Shown here piece after piece: positions 1 through 6,957 of a DNA stretch of 10,632 bases. This DNA comes from Oligoflexia bacterium (GTDB taxonomy: Bacteria; Bdellovibrionota; UBA1018; CAIMNF01): positions 1 through 10,632 of the forward strand of contig CAIOKW010000021.1 of NCBI GenBank assembly GCA_903858975.1. The letters run 5' to 3'. A program made the position numbers and the translations under genes. Every line of letters begins with the position of its first letter. Position 1 is the stretch's first letter. Below the pieces are notes generated by a model. That model saw nothing but the letters and a program-made list of their open reading frames with translations, was not told where the DNA came from and searched no databases.

Positions 1-80
1 CCGGCAAAATTTTGTAACTCTTGAGTGATTAAAATAATTCACAGCTCGTCAAACTTTACTTCCCTCATCTCATGCTAGCC

Positions 81-113
81 TTCGGCCGAATCCTGCTTTG
101 GCAGGAACAGGAG
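81..113 (+). promoter_or_regulatory. Palindrome, hairpin and Shine-Dalgarno of the transglutaminase leader
   Basis: Positions 81-90 are a perfect 10-bp palindrome (TTCGGCCGAA). It is followed directly by a perfect 6-bp stem with a four-base loop: TCCTGC at 91-96, TTTG, GCAGGA at 101-106. The Shine-Dalgarno AGGAG lies at 109-113, six bases before the ATG at 120. CAGGA occurs twice, inside the stem's 3' arm (102-106) and over the Shine-Dalgarno (108-112), so TCCTG at 91-95 could pair with either. The first pairing leaves the ribosome site free and the second covers it. Regulation by this switch is inference. The structure could also be the tail of a terminator for a gene left of the window, although no T-tract follows it. 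No clear -35/-10 pair was found in 1-80. Confidence 0.4.
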
Positions 114-119
114 TAGTAG

Positions 120-1163
120 ATGAAGGGCCCATGGTTAAGTGCGATGGGTTTGGCGTGTTTGTTGATGATGAGTGCTCATGCAGAGAGTTGGGATTCCGAT
201 AACGATCCTAAATTATTTAGTTCAGACTTTGAGTACCATTGGTCCGCATTGCCCTTAAAAGCTTCGTTGCCGGAGCATGAGATTCCTTGGGCAGACACCT
301 ATTGGCCGAGCTACTTGGGCAGCATTAATTATCGTTGGCACTCCGATCATCCCGTTGGATTCAACTATCATTCCCCAACGCAATCGGAAGCATCGAGTAT
401 GTCCAGAGCAGAGCTTGAGAAGCTGTCTCCCTCAGAAAAATATGACCTTGCCATGGGAGATTACTCCTATTCGCTTCGAGATGAGGCCAAATGGCACGCG
501 AATCCTCGCGCTAAAGATTGGGTCGGAATCTGTCATGGTTGGGCTCCCGCCGCGATTCAGTTTAAAGAACCAAAAATAGTAGAGGTAGTAAATCCTGATG
601 GAATCGTTGTTCCCTTTGGTTCAAGTGATGTGAAGGGGCTCATCAGTTATTTCTTCGCTTTCCATGGAGGCATTCGCTACTCATTCGTGGGCCTTCGTTG
701 CGCTCTTGCAAAGATATCGGATTCAAAGACTCCTTGTGGAGATGTCAATCCGGGGGCCTTGCATGTGATTCTTACAAACCAGATTGGATTAAAGCAGCAA
801 GGCTTCATGGCGGACGTGGAGCAGGCGCGAGAAGTTTGGAATCAACCGATCTATGGATATGAAATCACTCCGGTTGCATCAGTGAAGTCCGATCACGCAG
901 CATCGGCAGTTCAAGTAAAGCTCACTATGCTTTATACCGATGAACTGGATAAGCCACTTTGGGAAGCAGTGGGTGGGACTTCGCAATTTCCAATCGGAAA
1001 GTTAGATATGGAATATGTGCTTGAGCTTGATTCTGAGGGAAGAATTACGGGAGGCGAATGGGTGGGGCCAAAACATCCAGACTTTCTTTGGAAGGCCAAT
1101 AGCAAGGCCCACTTCAGTGGTGCTCTCGAAGGTCTCAATCGGATTTATCAGTCAAAGTACTAA
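120..1163 (+). CDS. Secreted transglutaminase-elicitor family protein
   Basis: This 347-residue protein probably acts outside the cytoplasm as a protein-crosslinking or deamidating enzyme that works on glutamine side chains. Residues 1-21 form a signal peptide: a short basic start, a hydrophobic core from about 6 to 18, and an AHA cleavage site before Glu22. The call rests on features I recognise from the transglutaminase-elicitor family, first known from oomycete cell-wall transglutaminases and also present in bacteria. These are WVGICHGWAPAA at 134-145 (candidate nucleophile Cys138), NPGALHVILTNQIG at 210-223 (candidate His215), the FMADV that follows (candidate Asp232), EVWNQPIYGYE at 238-248, and a C-terminal GGEWVGPKHPDFLW at 311-324. 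The Cys-His-Asp triad assignment is inferred from motif order. Cys194 and Cys206 may form a disulfide. The start is supported by AGGAG six bases upstream. The stop overlaps the stop of the convergent cytochrome gene by four bases. The physiological substrate is unknown; self-wall or prey/host protein modification are both possible. Confidence 0.75.
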   Translation: MKGPWLSAMGLACLLMMSAHAESWDSDNDPKLFSSDFEYHWSALPLKASLPEHEIPWADTYWPSYLGSINYRWHSDHPVGFNYHSPTQSEASSMSRAELEKLSPSEKYDLAMGDYSYSLRDEAKWHANPRAKDWVGICHGWAPAAIQFKEPKIVEVVNPDGIVVPFGSSDVKGLISYFFAFHGGIRYSFVGLRCALAKISDSKTPCGDVNPGALHVILTNQIGLKQQGFMADVEQAREVWNQPIYGYEITPVASVKSDHAASAVQVKLTMLYTDELDKPLWEAVGGTSQFPIGKLDMEYVLELDSEGRITGGEWVGPKHPDFLWKANSKAHFSGALEGLNRIYQSKY

Positions 1164-1174
1164 AGAGTCTTTAG
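1160..1174. repeat. Inverted repeat over the first tail-to-tail stop overlap
   Basis: CTAAAGA at 1160-1166, a single central G, and TCTTTAG at 1168-1174 form a perfect 15-base inverted repeat. Its first four bases are the shared stop overlap (TAA on plus, TAG on minus). As RNA it would fold with about five base pairs on either strand. It is AT-rich and no T-tract follows, so it is not a canonical intrinsic terminator. It is the only structured element at this junction and may contribute to ending transcription from both sides. Confidence 0.4.
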
Positions 1175-2848
1175 AAATTCAATCAGGCTTTGCTTCTGAT
1201 AAGGCGTATAGCGTTCGGATCCATCTGCATTCGTGAAGATCCGCTCGTAGTGTCCTGCGTTTGACATGCCTTCTCGGCGGGTATCAAAGAGGTGTTCTTT
1301 TGAGTTTTGTAATTGAGAGGGGTACCCGACGCAGTCTTGGTCATAATCGCGATTGGGATCAATCGCCTGAGCAGAATAGTACTGAACGGGACGCTCTTCG
1401 GGTTTCATCATGAGGGCGCAAAGGTTCGGGATCGAATTGTTATGAAAGTAAGGGTAGCGGGCCCAAATTCCCTCGAGAGGAGGAGGAATGTATCCCGATT
1501 GTTCTTCAATCACGATGTTAAATTGCTCAGAAAAAGCGAGGGGATTTAAGGCCTGAGCGAGTGCCCTCATTCCTTCTCTGCGTCCTGGATCCGTTCCGAC
1601 ATTTTTCACTTTTGTTTTTTCAAAGTAACTGACTTGAATCGTGTCGATAATGGATCGTTCAGGGTGAATTGATTTTTCTTTTGCGAACTCAGATTCAGTC
1701 AGAGACCACGCTTTTTGATAAGATCCATGGCAATGAGCACAGTTTTGAATAAAAATTTGCTCCCCCTGTTTTGCGCGCTCGATGTGAATGGCAGATTCGC
1801 TCAGGTAATCTTTCCACTTGGGAGCTTCGGTCGCGAATACCGCAGTGGTGAGCTCCTCTACGATGGAGCTATTCTCACCGAGCCAACGGACCAATTCAGG
1901 AAGATCCGCTCCACGCCCGATTTCATTCCAAAGAAAATTGGTAAAGACAGGGTTTCCTGAAAGCACGCTCCCGTCAGAGAGCCAATGGGTTTTATATTTT
2001 ACGTTCCACCAGACCGCAGGTTTACTATCAGCGACTTGATGATTGAGAAGATTGTCTCGCGGGTGACGAGCATCCTCAGGGTTTCGCTCGGCCCAGGGGG
2101 TTTGTGATCGCTTCGCAAGAGAGAGAGCCACTTGCGCCAGCGAAGTATCGAGCCCCAAGGCTTCGGGACGCTTCAGACCGACTGATTTTATTTTGTCTTT
2201 GGATGAAGCATACATCGCCTTTTCATCCGCACTGGCTTTGGTCATGACTGCGAACAGTTCCGGGGAAACGAGTTTCATACCCGCTTGCCCATGGATAAAA
2301 AAGAGGTTGGCCCTGGGAAAACGATTTGTCATTCCTAAGATCGGTTTTCCGAACATTTCGGCGGAATGGCAGGCGGCGCAGCTTAAGGTAAGACCTTGTG
2401 CCTTGCCTCGGTTAATCAAAGAGACGCCCATGGGGTATTCTGGCTTTACGTGATTCGGGAAGGGTATGGAATCTTCGGAATCCGGAAAAGGATGAAGGCC
2501 CGCCCAGTCCCAGAATCCCTCAAAATTGGTAAAATCAGATTCGAGCGAAAGGACGGTCTTTAAAAGTGCAAAGAGCGGGTCTCCGGGCTTCGAATCCAGC
2601 ATTCTCAGTGCGGGGCGGGCAGGGATGAGGAGTCCAGTAACCGCTACTGGATAATTGAGGGCATGAAGCTTTCCCGCACGGACCTTGTCTTTCAGAGTGA
2701 TTTCATCCCAACCATAGGGGTTTGATCGGCCGGAGGGCTGAATTGTAGCAGTGCTGGACCAGTCGGGACTCAGGGGGCTTGAGAGGGCCAAGCTTTGGCA
2801 TGAAATGAGTAAAGCCAGAGAGAGTGGCAAGAATCTGAAGCGATGCAT
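1160..2848 (-). CDS. RoxA-like di-haem cytochrome c, exported
   Basis: This exported 562-residue protein has two CXXCH haem sites: CAACH at residues 157-161 and CAHCH at 370-374. Other motifs fit the RoxA-like di-haem cytochrome family, which is distantly related to MauG and cytochrome c peroxidases: AVWWNVKYKTHWLSDGS near 278-294, EGIWARYPYFHNNSIPNL at 459-476, and a C-terminal SNAGH (529-533) before a final helix. Family members include rubber oxygenases and many uncharacterised redox enzymes, so the reaction cannot be named. The N-terminus MHRFRFLPLSLALLISCQSLA reads as a signal peptide cut after Ala21, but LISC at 14-17 also fits a lipobox, so membrane anchoring through Cys17 is possible. 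I chose the ATG at 2848 because it starts the signal peptide directly and has a G-rich run (GGGGG) about five bases upstream. An in-frame ATG at 2881 lacks a ribosome site. Cys476 and Cys506, outside the haem sites, could form a disulfide. Confidence 0.75.
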   Translation of the reverse strand: MHRFRFLPLSLALLISCQSLALSSPLSPDWSSTATIQPSGRSNPYGWDEITLKDKVRAGKLHALNYPVAVTGLLIPARPALRMLDSKPGDPLFALLKTVLSLESDFTNFEGFWDWAGLHPFPDSEDSIPFPNHVKPEYPMGVSLINRGKAQGLTLSCAACHSAEMFGKPILGMTNRFPRANLFFIHGQAGMKLVSPELFAVMTKASADEKAMYASSKDKIKSVGLKRPEALGLDTSLAQVALSLAKRSQTPWAERNPEDARHPRDNLLNHQVADSKPAVWWNVKYKTHWLSDGSVLSGNPVFTNFLWNEIGRGADLPELVRWLGENSSIVEELTTAVFATEAPKWKDYLSESAIHIERAKQGEQIFIQNCAHCHGSYQKAWSLTESEFAKEKSIHPERSIIDTIQVSYFEKTKVKNVGTDPGRREGMRALAQALNPLAFSEQFNIVIEEQSGYIPPPLEGIWARYPYFHNNSIPNLCALMMKPEERPVQYYSAQAIDPNRDYDQDCVGYPSQLQNSKEHLFDTRREGMSNAGHYERIFTNADGSERYTPYQKQSLIEFLKTL

Positions 2849-2885
2849 AAAAACCCCCGTTGCTCCAGTTCTCCTATGCATAAAA
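2843..2885. repeat. Direct repeat ATGCATAAAA, two copies 33 bp apart
   Basis: ATGCATAAAA occurs at 2843-2852 and again at 2876-2885, with starts 33 bp apart (about three helical turns). Because ATGCAT is a palindrome and 33 is a multiple of three, each copy supplies an in-frame ATG on both strands: two for the cytochrome gene (2848 and 2881, each followed by His-Arg) and two in frame with nadK (2843 and 2876, each followed by His-Lys). The left copy covers the chosen cytochrome start codon. This may be a local duplication, a paired protein-binding site, or chance. Confidence 0.45.
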
Positions 2886-2941
2886 TTGATTGTCAATGTG
2901 GTAATTTTGCAGTTTTTGAGAGAAGTTTGGAGGGAATGAAA
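2849..2941. other. Divergent spacer between the cytochrome c gene and nadK
   Basis: This 93-bp spacer must hold the start signals of two divergent units. On the minus strand a perfect TTGACA (2896 to 2891) is the best -35-like hexamer, but no acceptable -10 lies 16-18 bases beyond it. On the plus strand TTGTCA at 2890-2895 is followed by a T-run rather than a -10. A short inverted repeat, ATTGA-TTG-TCAAT, covers 2885-2897. The nadK Shine-Dalgarno GGAGG is at 2929-2933. I cannot place a promoter with confidence. Confidence 0.3.
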
Positions 2942-3832
2942 ATGAATGTGAAAAAGATTGGGATCATCATTAAGCACCACCACAATGACGCGGCCGCACT
3001 CTCTGTGGAGCTTGCGAACCTCCTTTTGAATCGCGGCTACCAGGTCTTTTTTTGCGATGAAAGTTCAAAGGTATTGAAGGGCATCACTCAGGGTGGTGCA
3101 AGTAAAATGAAGATCGTGAAAAAATCCGATCTCGCCAAAAAAGTAGATTTGATTGTGGTCCTCGGAGGAGATGGAACCTACCTCAGTGCCGCACGTTTGA
3201 TGAAAGATGTCAGCATTCCCATCTTAGGAATTAACATGGGCACTTTGGGTTTCCTGACCGAAGTTCGAAAAGAAGAGATGCATGATGTGATTAACAAGAT
3301 TCTCACCACCGGAAAAATGGGAATCTCTGAGCGAGTGATGCTTGAAGTCAGTGTGATCCGAAAGGGAAAAACCATTCTGAAAGATCTCGTCATCAATGAC
3401 GCCGTCGTTTCTAAAGGCGCGATCGCTCGAATTATTGGGATTAAGATTGATGTAAACGGTGAATGGGCAAATACGGTGAGAGCGGATGGATTGATTATCA
3501 GCACGCCGACTGGATCTACTGCTTATTCACTGGCAGCTGGGGGCCCGATTGTAATGCCACAACTGGGTTGCATGTTGTTGACCCCGATTTGTCCCCATGG
3601 CCTCACGCAGAGAACCTTAGTCCTTCCCGATGATGTTAAAGTTGAAATTACTTTAGAGCATATGCCGGGTCACGTTTATCTGACTTTGGATGGACAAGAT
3701 GGGTTGGATTTAAAAGATGGAGATCTCATTCAGGTTTCTCGGTTCAAAAAACATAAACTGAAAATTGTAAAGGCACCGAACCGTGATTACTTCTCGGTAC
3801 TTCGTGAAAAACTCAACTTTGGAGGTAAGTGA
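2942..3832 (+). CDS. nadK: NAD kinase (ATP-NAD kinase)
   Basis: NAD kinase phosphorylates NAD+ on the 2'-hydroxyl of its adenosine ribose to make NADP+, the only de novo route to NADP in the cytoplasm. The 296-residue length is typical of bacterial enzymes (E. coli has 292). The diagnostic GGDGT is at residues 75-79 with the catalytic Asp77. It is followed by GINMGTLGFL (96-105), the NDA motif at 152-154, the glycine-rich ADGLIISTPTGSTAYSLAAGG at 181-201 that binds nucleotide, and LTPICPHGLTQR (213-224). The reading frame runs upstream to ATGs at 2843, 2876 and 2936. I chose 2942 because GGAGG at 2929-2933 sits eight bases before it but only two before 2936, and because homologous proteins begin close to the KKIGII strand. 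The stop codon overlaps the recN start as TGATG, and the final Gly-Gly codons double as the recN ribosome site. This implies translational coupling. Confidence 0.96.
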   Translation: MNVKKIGIIIKHHHNDAAALSVELANLLLNRGYQVFFCDESSKVLKGITQGGASKMKIVKKSDLAKKVDLIVVLGGDGTYLSAARLMKDVSIPILGINMGTLGFLTEVRKEEMHDVINKILTTGKMGISERVMLEVSVIRKGKTILKDLVINDAVVSKGAIARIIGIKIDVNGEWANTVRADGLIISTPTGSTAYSLAAGGPIVMPQLGCMLLTPICPHGLTQRTLVLPDDVKVEITLEHMPGHVYLTLDGQDGLDLKDGDLIQVSRFKKHKLKIVKAPNRDYFSVLREKLNFGGK

Positions 3833-5508
3833 TGCTTCAAACCATAAAGATCAAAAATTTTGCACTCATTGAAAATGCTGAAATTCCTTTTGAGAAGGGG
3901 CTTAATATTCTTTCAGGGGAAACCGGAGCAGGAAAATCAATCGTTTTAGAAGCGATTTCACTTTTGCTGGGCGGCCGCGCTAATAATGAAGTGATTCGGA
4001 CAGGTGCCGACGAAGCGGTTGTTGAAGGATTTTTTGATATCGAGCAACTCCCTTGGCTTAAAGATCGTCTGAAAGAGGTCGGGATTGATTGCGAGGACCA
4101 TGAGCTACTGATTAAACGGACCCTTAATAAAAATGGTAAAAATCGAATCTTTATCAATGGCGAATTAGCCACGCTGAATATGCTTTCAGATGTTTGTGAG
4201 GATTTAGTCGATCTCTGTGGTCAGCATGAGCACCAGTCTCTTTTTAAGTCATCAGTTCAATTGGGTCTTCTGGATCGATTTGCAGGCATTGAAACACTTC
4301 AGCTAAAAGTCAAAGATCAGTTTAAGAAAACCACTGCTCTTCGAGAAGAGTGGGAGAGCCTGAAGAAGAAGGAAGAGGAACGAGTTCAGCGTCTTGCCTT
4401 CATTCAATTTCAAATTGAGGAGTTGCAGGAAGCTAAGCTTCAACCAGGAGAAGATGAAAGCCTCCAAGGAGAAAAGAAGTTACTCCAGTCATCGGAGCAG
4501 CGAATGCAGCTTGTAGCTCAAATTGATTCTGCTCTCGACGGAGATGATGGAGCCATGAATGCTCTGAAGCTAGCGCTCAGTAAGGCTAAGTCGCTCTCCC
4601 AAATGGATGAGAGTGTGATTGAGCTTCATCGCTCTTTAGAGCGAGCGCTAGCTGAAGTGGATGAGTCATCGCGAATGGCTAGAAATTACCTTTCTCGAGG
4701 AGATCTGAGCCCAGAGCGTCTTCAAGAAGTTCAGGAGCGCCTGAGCCTGATTATCAATTTTAAACGTAAGTACGGAAGCACCGTTGAAGAGATCCTCTCT
4801 CACCAAGAAAAACTCACCGGCGAAATGGATTTACTCACTAATCTCAGCTCCCGCTTAGATTCTTTAGAAGGAGAGTTCCAAAAAGAAAAGGATTCGGCAC
4901 TGAAATTGGCAAAAGACTTATTTCAGAAACGGAAGAAGGGTGCTGAAACTTTCACAAAAGCCGTATCCAAGGAATTAAAGGAACTTCGGATGCAAGATGC
5001 GGAAGTGGAGCTCTCGCTTCATTTCTCTGATGACATCACGACCTGGGGTCCTGACTCAGTAGGGACCGAAATTGAACTTCTGGTCCAAACCAACTTGGGC
5101 GAAGAAAAGAAGCCCATTCAAAAAATCGTGTCAGGTGGAGAGTTGTCACGGTTGATGTTGGCCATTCGTCGCGTGATTGCCGACAAGGGCGGAATTGGTG
5201 TTTATCTTTTTGATGAGATCGATGCAGGTCTTGGCGGGCAAACCGCATTTACAGTGGGCAAGAAACTGAAGTCAGTGGCTTCCTATAATCAGGTTCTTTG
5301 TATTACTCATGTTCCTCAAGTGGCATGTTTTGCAGATCATCATTTATCGATTAGTAAGCATACGACTAAGGGAAGAACAGTGACAGAGGTTCATTCATTG
5401 TCACTCGACGAAAAGCGTGACGAAATTGCACGAATGCTAGGCGCCGAGAAGTTAACTCCTGCAGCACTGAAAAATGCTAAGGATCTCATTGAGAGCGCCC
5501 GAGCTTAG
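3832..5508 (+). CDS. recN: DNA repair protein RecN (SMC-like ATPase)
   Basis: RecN is a cytoplasmic SMC-family ATPase recruited to DNA double-strand breaks, where it aids end cohesion and RecA-dependent recombination. At 558 residues it matches the usual length (E. coli 553). In order it shows the N-terminal Walker A GETGAGKS at 29-36, the RecN hallmark DLCGQHEHQSL at 127-137, two charged coiled-coil arms (about 155-225 and 260-385) around a central hinge-like stretch, the ABC signature VSGGELSR at 433-440, Walker B VYLFDEID at 457-464, and the His-switch segment ITHVPQVA at 491-498. All key ATPase residues are present. The ATG at 3832 is preceded by GGAGG at 3821-3825 with a six-base gap; a GTG at 3829 directly before it is too close. 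It shares one base with the nadK stop, and its own stop overlaps that of the convergent glycosyltransferase by four bases. nadK-recN adjacency is known from other bacteria. I saw no E. coli-type LexA box upstream of the pair. Confidence 0.97.
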   Translation: MLQTIKIKNFALIENAEIPFEKGLNILSGETGAGKSIVLEAISLLLGGRANNEVIRTGADEAVVEGFFDIEQLPWLKDRLKEVGIDCEDHELLIKRTLNKNGKNRIFINGELATLNMLSDVCEDLVDLCGQHEHQSLFKSSVQLGLLDRFAGIETLQLKVKDQFKKTTALREEWESLKKKEEERVQRLAFIQFQIEELQEAKLQPGEDESLQGEKKLLQSSEQRMQLVAQIDSALDGDDGAMNALKLALSKAKSLSQMDESVIELHRSLERALAEVDESSRMARNYLSRGDLSPERLQEVQERLSLIINFKRKYGSTVEEILSHQEKLTGEMDLLTNLSSRLDSLEGEFQKEKDSALKLAKDLFQKRKKGAETFTKAVSKELKELRMQDAEVELSLHFSDDITTWGPDSVGTEIELLVQTNLGEEKKPIQKIVSGGELSRLMLAIRRVIADKGGIGVYLFDEIDAGLGGQTAFTVGKKLKSVASYNQVLCITHVPQVACFADHHLSISKHTTKGRTVTEVHSLSLDEKRDEIARMLGAEKLTPAALKNAKDLIESARA

Positions 5509-6953
5509 GTCGATTTTTTACAATCGTACCAAGCGACAAAGGGAATGCTTTTAATGAGCTTCAACTTCGTTCCAATTTCATAAAGGCGCAGCGGAATCGC
5601 AGAGTCATTGAGTTTGCACTCTTTGTCGGCAATCACTTTAAGCACGGACTGAGTTTTTTCCTCATCAAACCTTCCGTTCACGAGGACCTGAGCATTAGGA
5701 ACTTCTTGCAGATCTTGGAGGAGAGAGTTCGAATCCAAAAACACCTTCAATTCATGGGGTTTAAATGAGTAAAAGCTGATTTGGTTTCGGTAATCGTGAC
5801 TGGCAAATACCATTCGCGTGGAATCAAGGTTCCGGGATGCAAGCGTAAGGGCTCCCGAAGTATTCAAAGATGCGCCACGAAGAGTAGAAATGCCAAAGCA
5901 GAGTAAGTTTAGGGCAATGTAAGGAATCAGAACCCCTGCTTTTTTAAGTCTCACATCGAAGGATTGGAAACTGATCATCGCCATAAATGGGATGAAGTTG
6001 AGAATGGGGAAAAGGAAACGGTATTCTTTATTGGTAATGAAACAATGAAGAATGAAGAACGCCCATACAAAAGAGCCGAGTAGGAAGCGGTCTTGGTCTG
6101 ATCCCTTTTTCATAAACTTTGCAGCACCAAAGAAAAGAGGCAAAGAGATGAGGGGATTGAGCTGGAATAGCCAGTTAAAATACATCCACCAGGGGTGGGG
6201 TGCATACTGAGCAGCTACACCATCGACGATATTCACCTTAAAGTAGCGATAAGGAGTAAAGACCCAGTTACCATAACCGACGCGGTCTATTACTACACCT
6301 AGGCCCACTGGAATCAGGAAGCCTAGCAGAAGTAAAAGATGGTTCTTGATAACCTTTCGGTCCCGGATCAGAAGTGCGACCCCGAGTCCTGCGAGCCCAA
6401 GAGCAATTTGATAACGTGCTAAGAATGCAAAGCCAAAAAGAATGCCGCTCCACAGGTACTGTTTTTTGTCCAAGAGCTTCAGCATTCCAAAGCATAGGAA
6501 AATTCCAGCTAAGTTCTCACTTGAGGTCCTGACGTGGATATAAGGGAAAAACCAAAGGAGTGAGATCCAAAGGAACCAGGCTGGATTAAGTTTGTATTCT
6601 CTTTTGAAGTACTTCCAAAGCTCGAGCATCGCTGCAACATTGAGTAATCCGTAGATCAAGCGAAAGAGGAAAGCGGTATTAAAGGGTTCGTAAATCCCAA
6701 GGGCCAAGAGCGGCTTCATGAAGAGGACATGGAGGAATGGCTGAAACCAGGGACGGATTTGGCTTGTGAATTCCCATGGAAGTTTGCTTGCGTCCGGATT
6801 TAATCCTAAAAAATAATTGGCCCATTCAAGAATTTGAAAGTGTTCATCCGGATGGTGATAGCCGAACGAGGTGTAAGCCGCAATGGTGTGTGCGAGGATC
6901 AGTACGAAGATTGCGATCCATTCAAGAGATAAGAGACGCTTCATGTTTTGCAT
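5505..6953 (-). CDS. GT22 family membrane glycosyltransferase (Alg9/PIG-B-like)
   Basis: This polytopic inner-membrane protein of 482 residues probably transfers a sugar from a polyprenyl-phosphate donor to an acceptor on the outer face of the membrane. The family is glycosyltransferase 22, known mainly from eukaryotic mannosyltransferases of dolichol-oligosaccharide and GPI assembly. Supporting motifs are YHHPDEHFQILEWA at 32-45 in the first periplasmic loop after helix 1 (HPDE is the acidic catalytic-type motif), WEFTSQIRPWFQP at 60-72, RTSSENL at 142-148, and the late family motif NKEYRFLFPI at 308-317. There are roughly ten hydrophobic segments up to residue 355, then a non-membrane C-terminal tail of about 120 residues. 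I chose the ATG at 6953, four bases after the stop of the upstream lipoprotein gene. The nearest ribosome-site match is GGAGAG 13 bases away, so re-initiation or coupling is likely. A GTG at 6995 would add 14 residues inside the upstream gene and seems less likely. Sugar and acceptor are unknown. Confidence 0.75.
   Translation of the reverse strand: MQNMKRLLSLEWIAIFVLILAHTIAAYTSFGYHHPDEHFQILEWANYFLGLNPDASKLPWEFTSQIRPWFQPFLHVLFMKPLLALGIYEPFNTAFLFRLIYGLLNVAAMLELWKYFKREYKLNPAWFLWISLLWFFPYIHVRTSSENLAGIFLCFGMLKLLDKKQYLWSGILFGFAFLARYQIALGLAGLGVALLIRDRKVIKNHLLLLLGFLIPVGLGVVIDRVGYGNWVFTPYRYFKVNIVDGVAAQYAPHPWWMYFNWLFQLNPLISLPLFFGAAKFMKKGSDQDRFLLGSFVWAFFILHCFITNKEYRFLFPILNFIPFMAMISFQSFDVRLKKAGVLIPYIALNLLCFGISTLRGASLNTSGALTLASRNLDSTRMVFASHDYRNQISFYSFKPHELKVFLDSNSLLQDLQEVPNAQVLVNGRFDEEKTQSVLKVIADKECKLNDSAIPLRLYEIGTKLKLIKSIPFVAWYDCKKST
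5508..5530. repeat. Inverted repeat at the recN / glycosyltransferase tail junction
   Basis: GGTCGAT at 5508-5514 pairs with ATCG at 5523-5526 and ACC at 5528-5530, with T5527 bulged. This gives a seven-pair stem and an eight-base loop that contains a run of five T. The element begins at the last base of the recN stop and lies inside the end of the glycosyltransferase gene. No T-tract follows the stem on either strand, so it is a weak terminator candidate at best. Confidence 0.35.
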
Positions 6954-6957
6954 AGGG

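Noticed and set aside
1..80. Promoter for the transglutaminase, for example TTGTAA at 12-17 or TAAAAT at 30-35
   Set aside because: The candidate hexamers are at the wrong spacing for each other and no alternative partner fits.
932..1138. Small serine-rich reading frame on the minus strand
   Set aside because: It lies wholly inside the transglutaminase gene in antisense and shows no motif or ribosome site.
2891..2896. Perfect TTGACA on the minus strand as the cytochrome promoter
   Set aside because: No hexamer resembling TATAAT lies 16-18 bases downstream, so only half of a promoter is present.
2885..2897. ATTGA-TTG-TCAAT as an FNR/CRP-type operator for the cytochrome gene
   Set aside because: The FNR site is TTGAT, four bases, ATCAA. 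Here the arms TTGA and TCAA are three bases apart and lack the outer bases, so the spacing and half-sites do not match.
2843..2941. N-terminal extension of NAD kinase by 33 residues from an in-frame ATG at 2843
   Set aside because: No ribosome site precedes it, the extension lacks any NAD kinase feature, and a strong GGAGG sits at the right distance from the ATG at 2942.
2849..2983. Longer cytochrome N-terminus beginning at 2983 or 2881
   Set aside because: The extra residues would bury the signal peptide and would overlap nadK; the G-rich site before 2848 fits better.
5508..5530. Intrinsic terminator after recN
   Set aside because: The T-run is in the loop, not after the stem, and the stem has a bulge.
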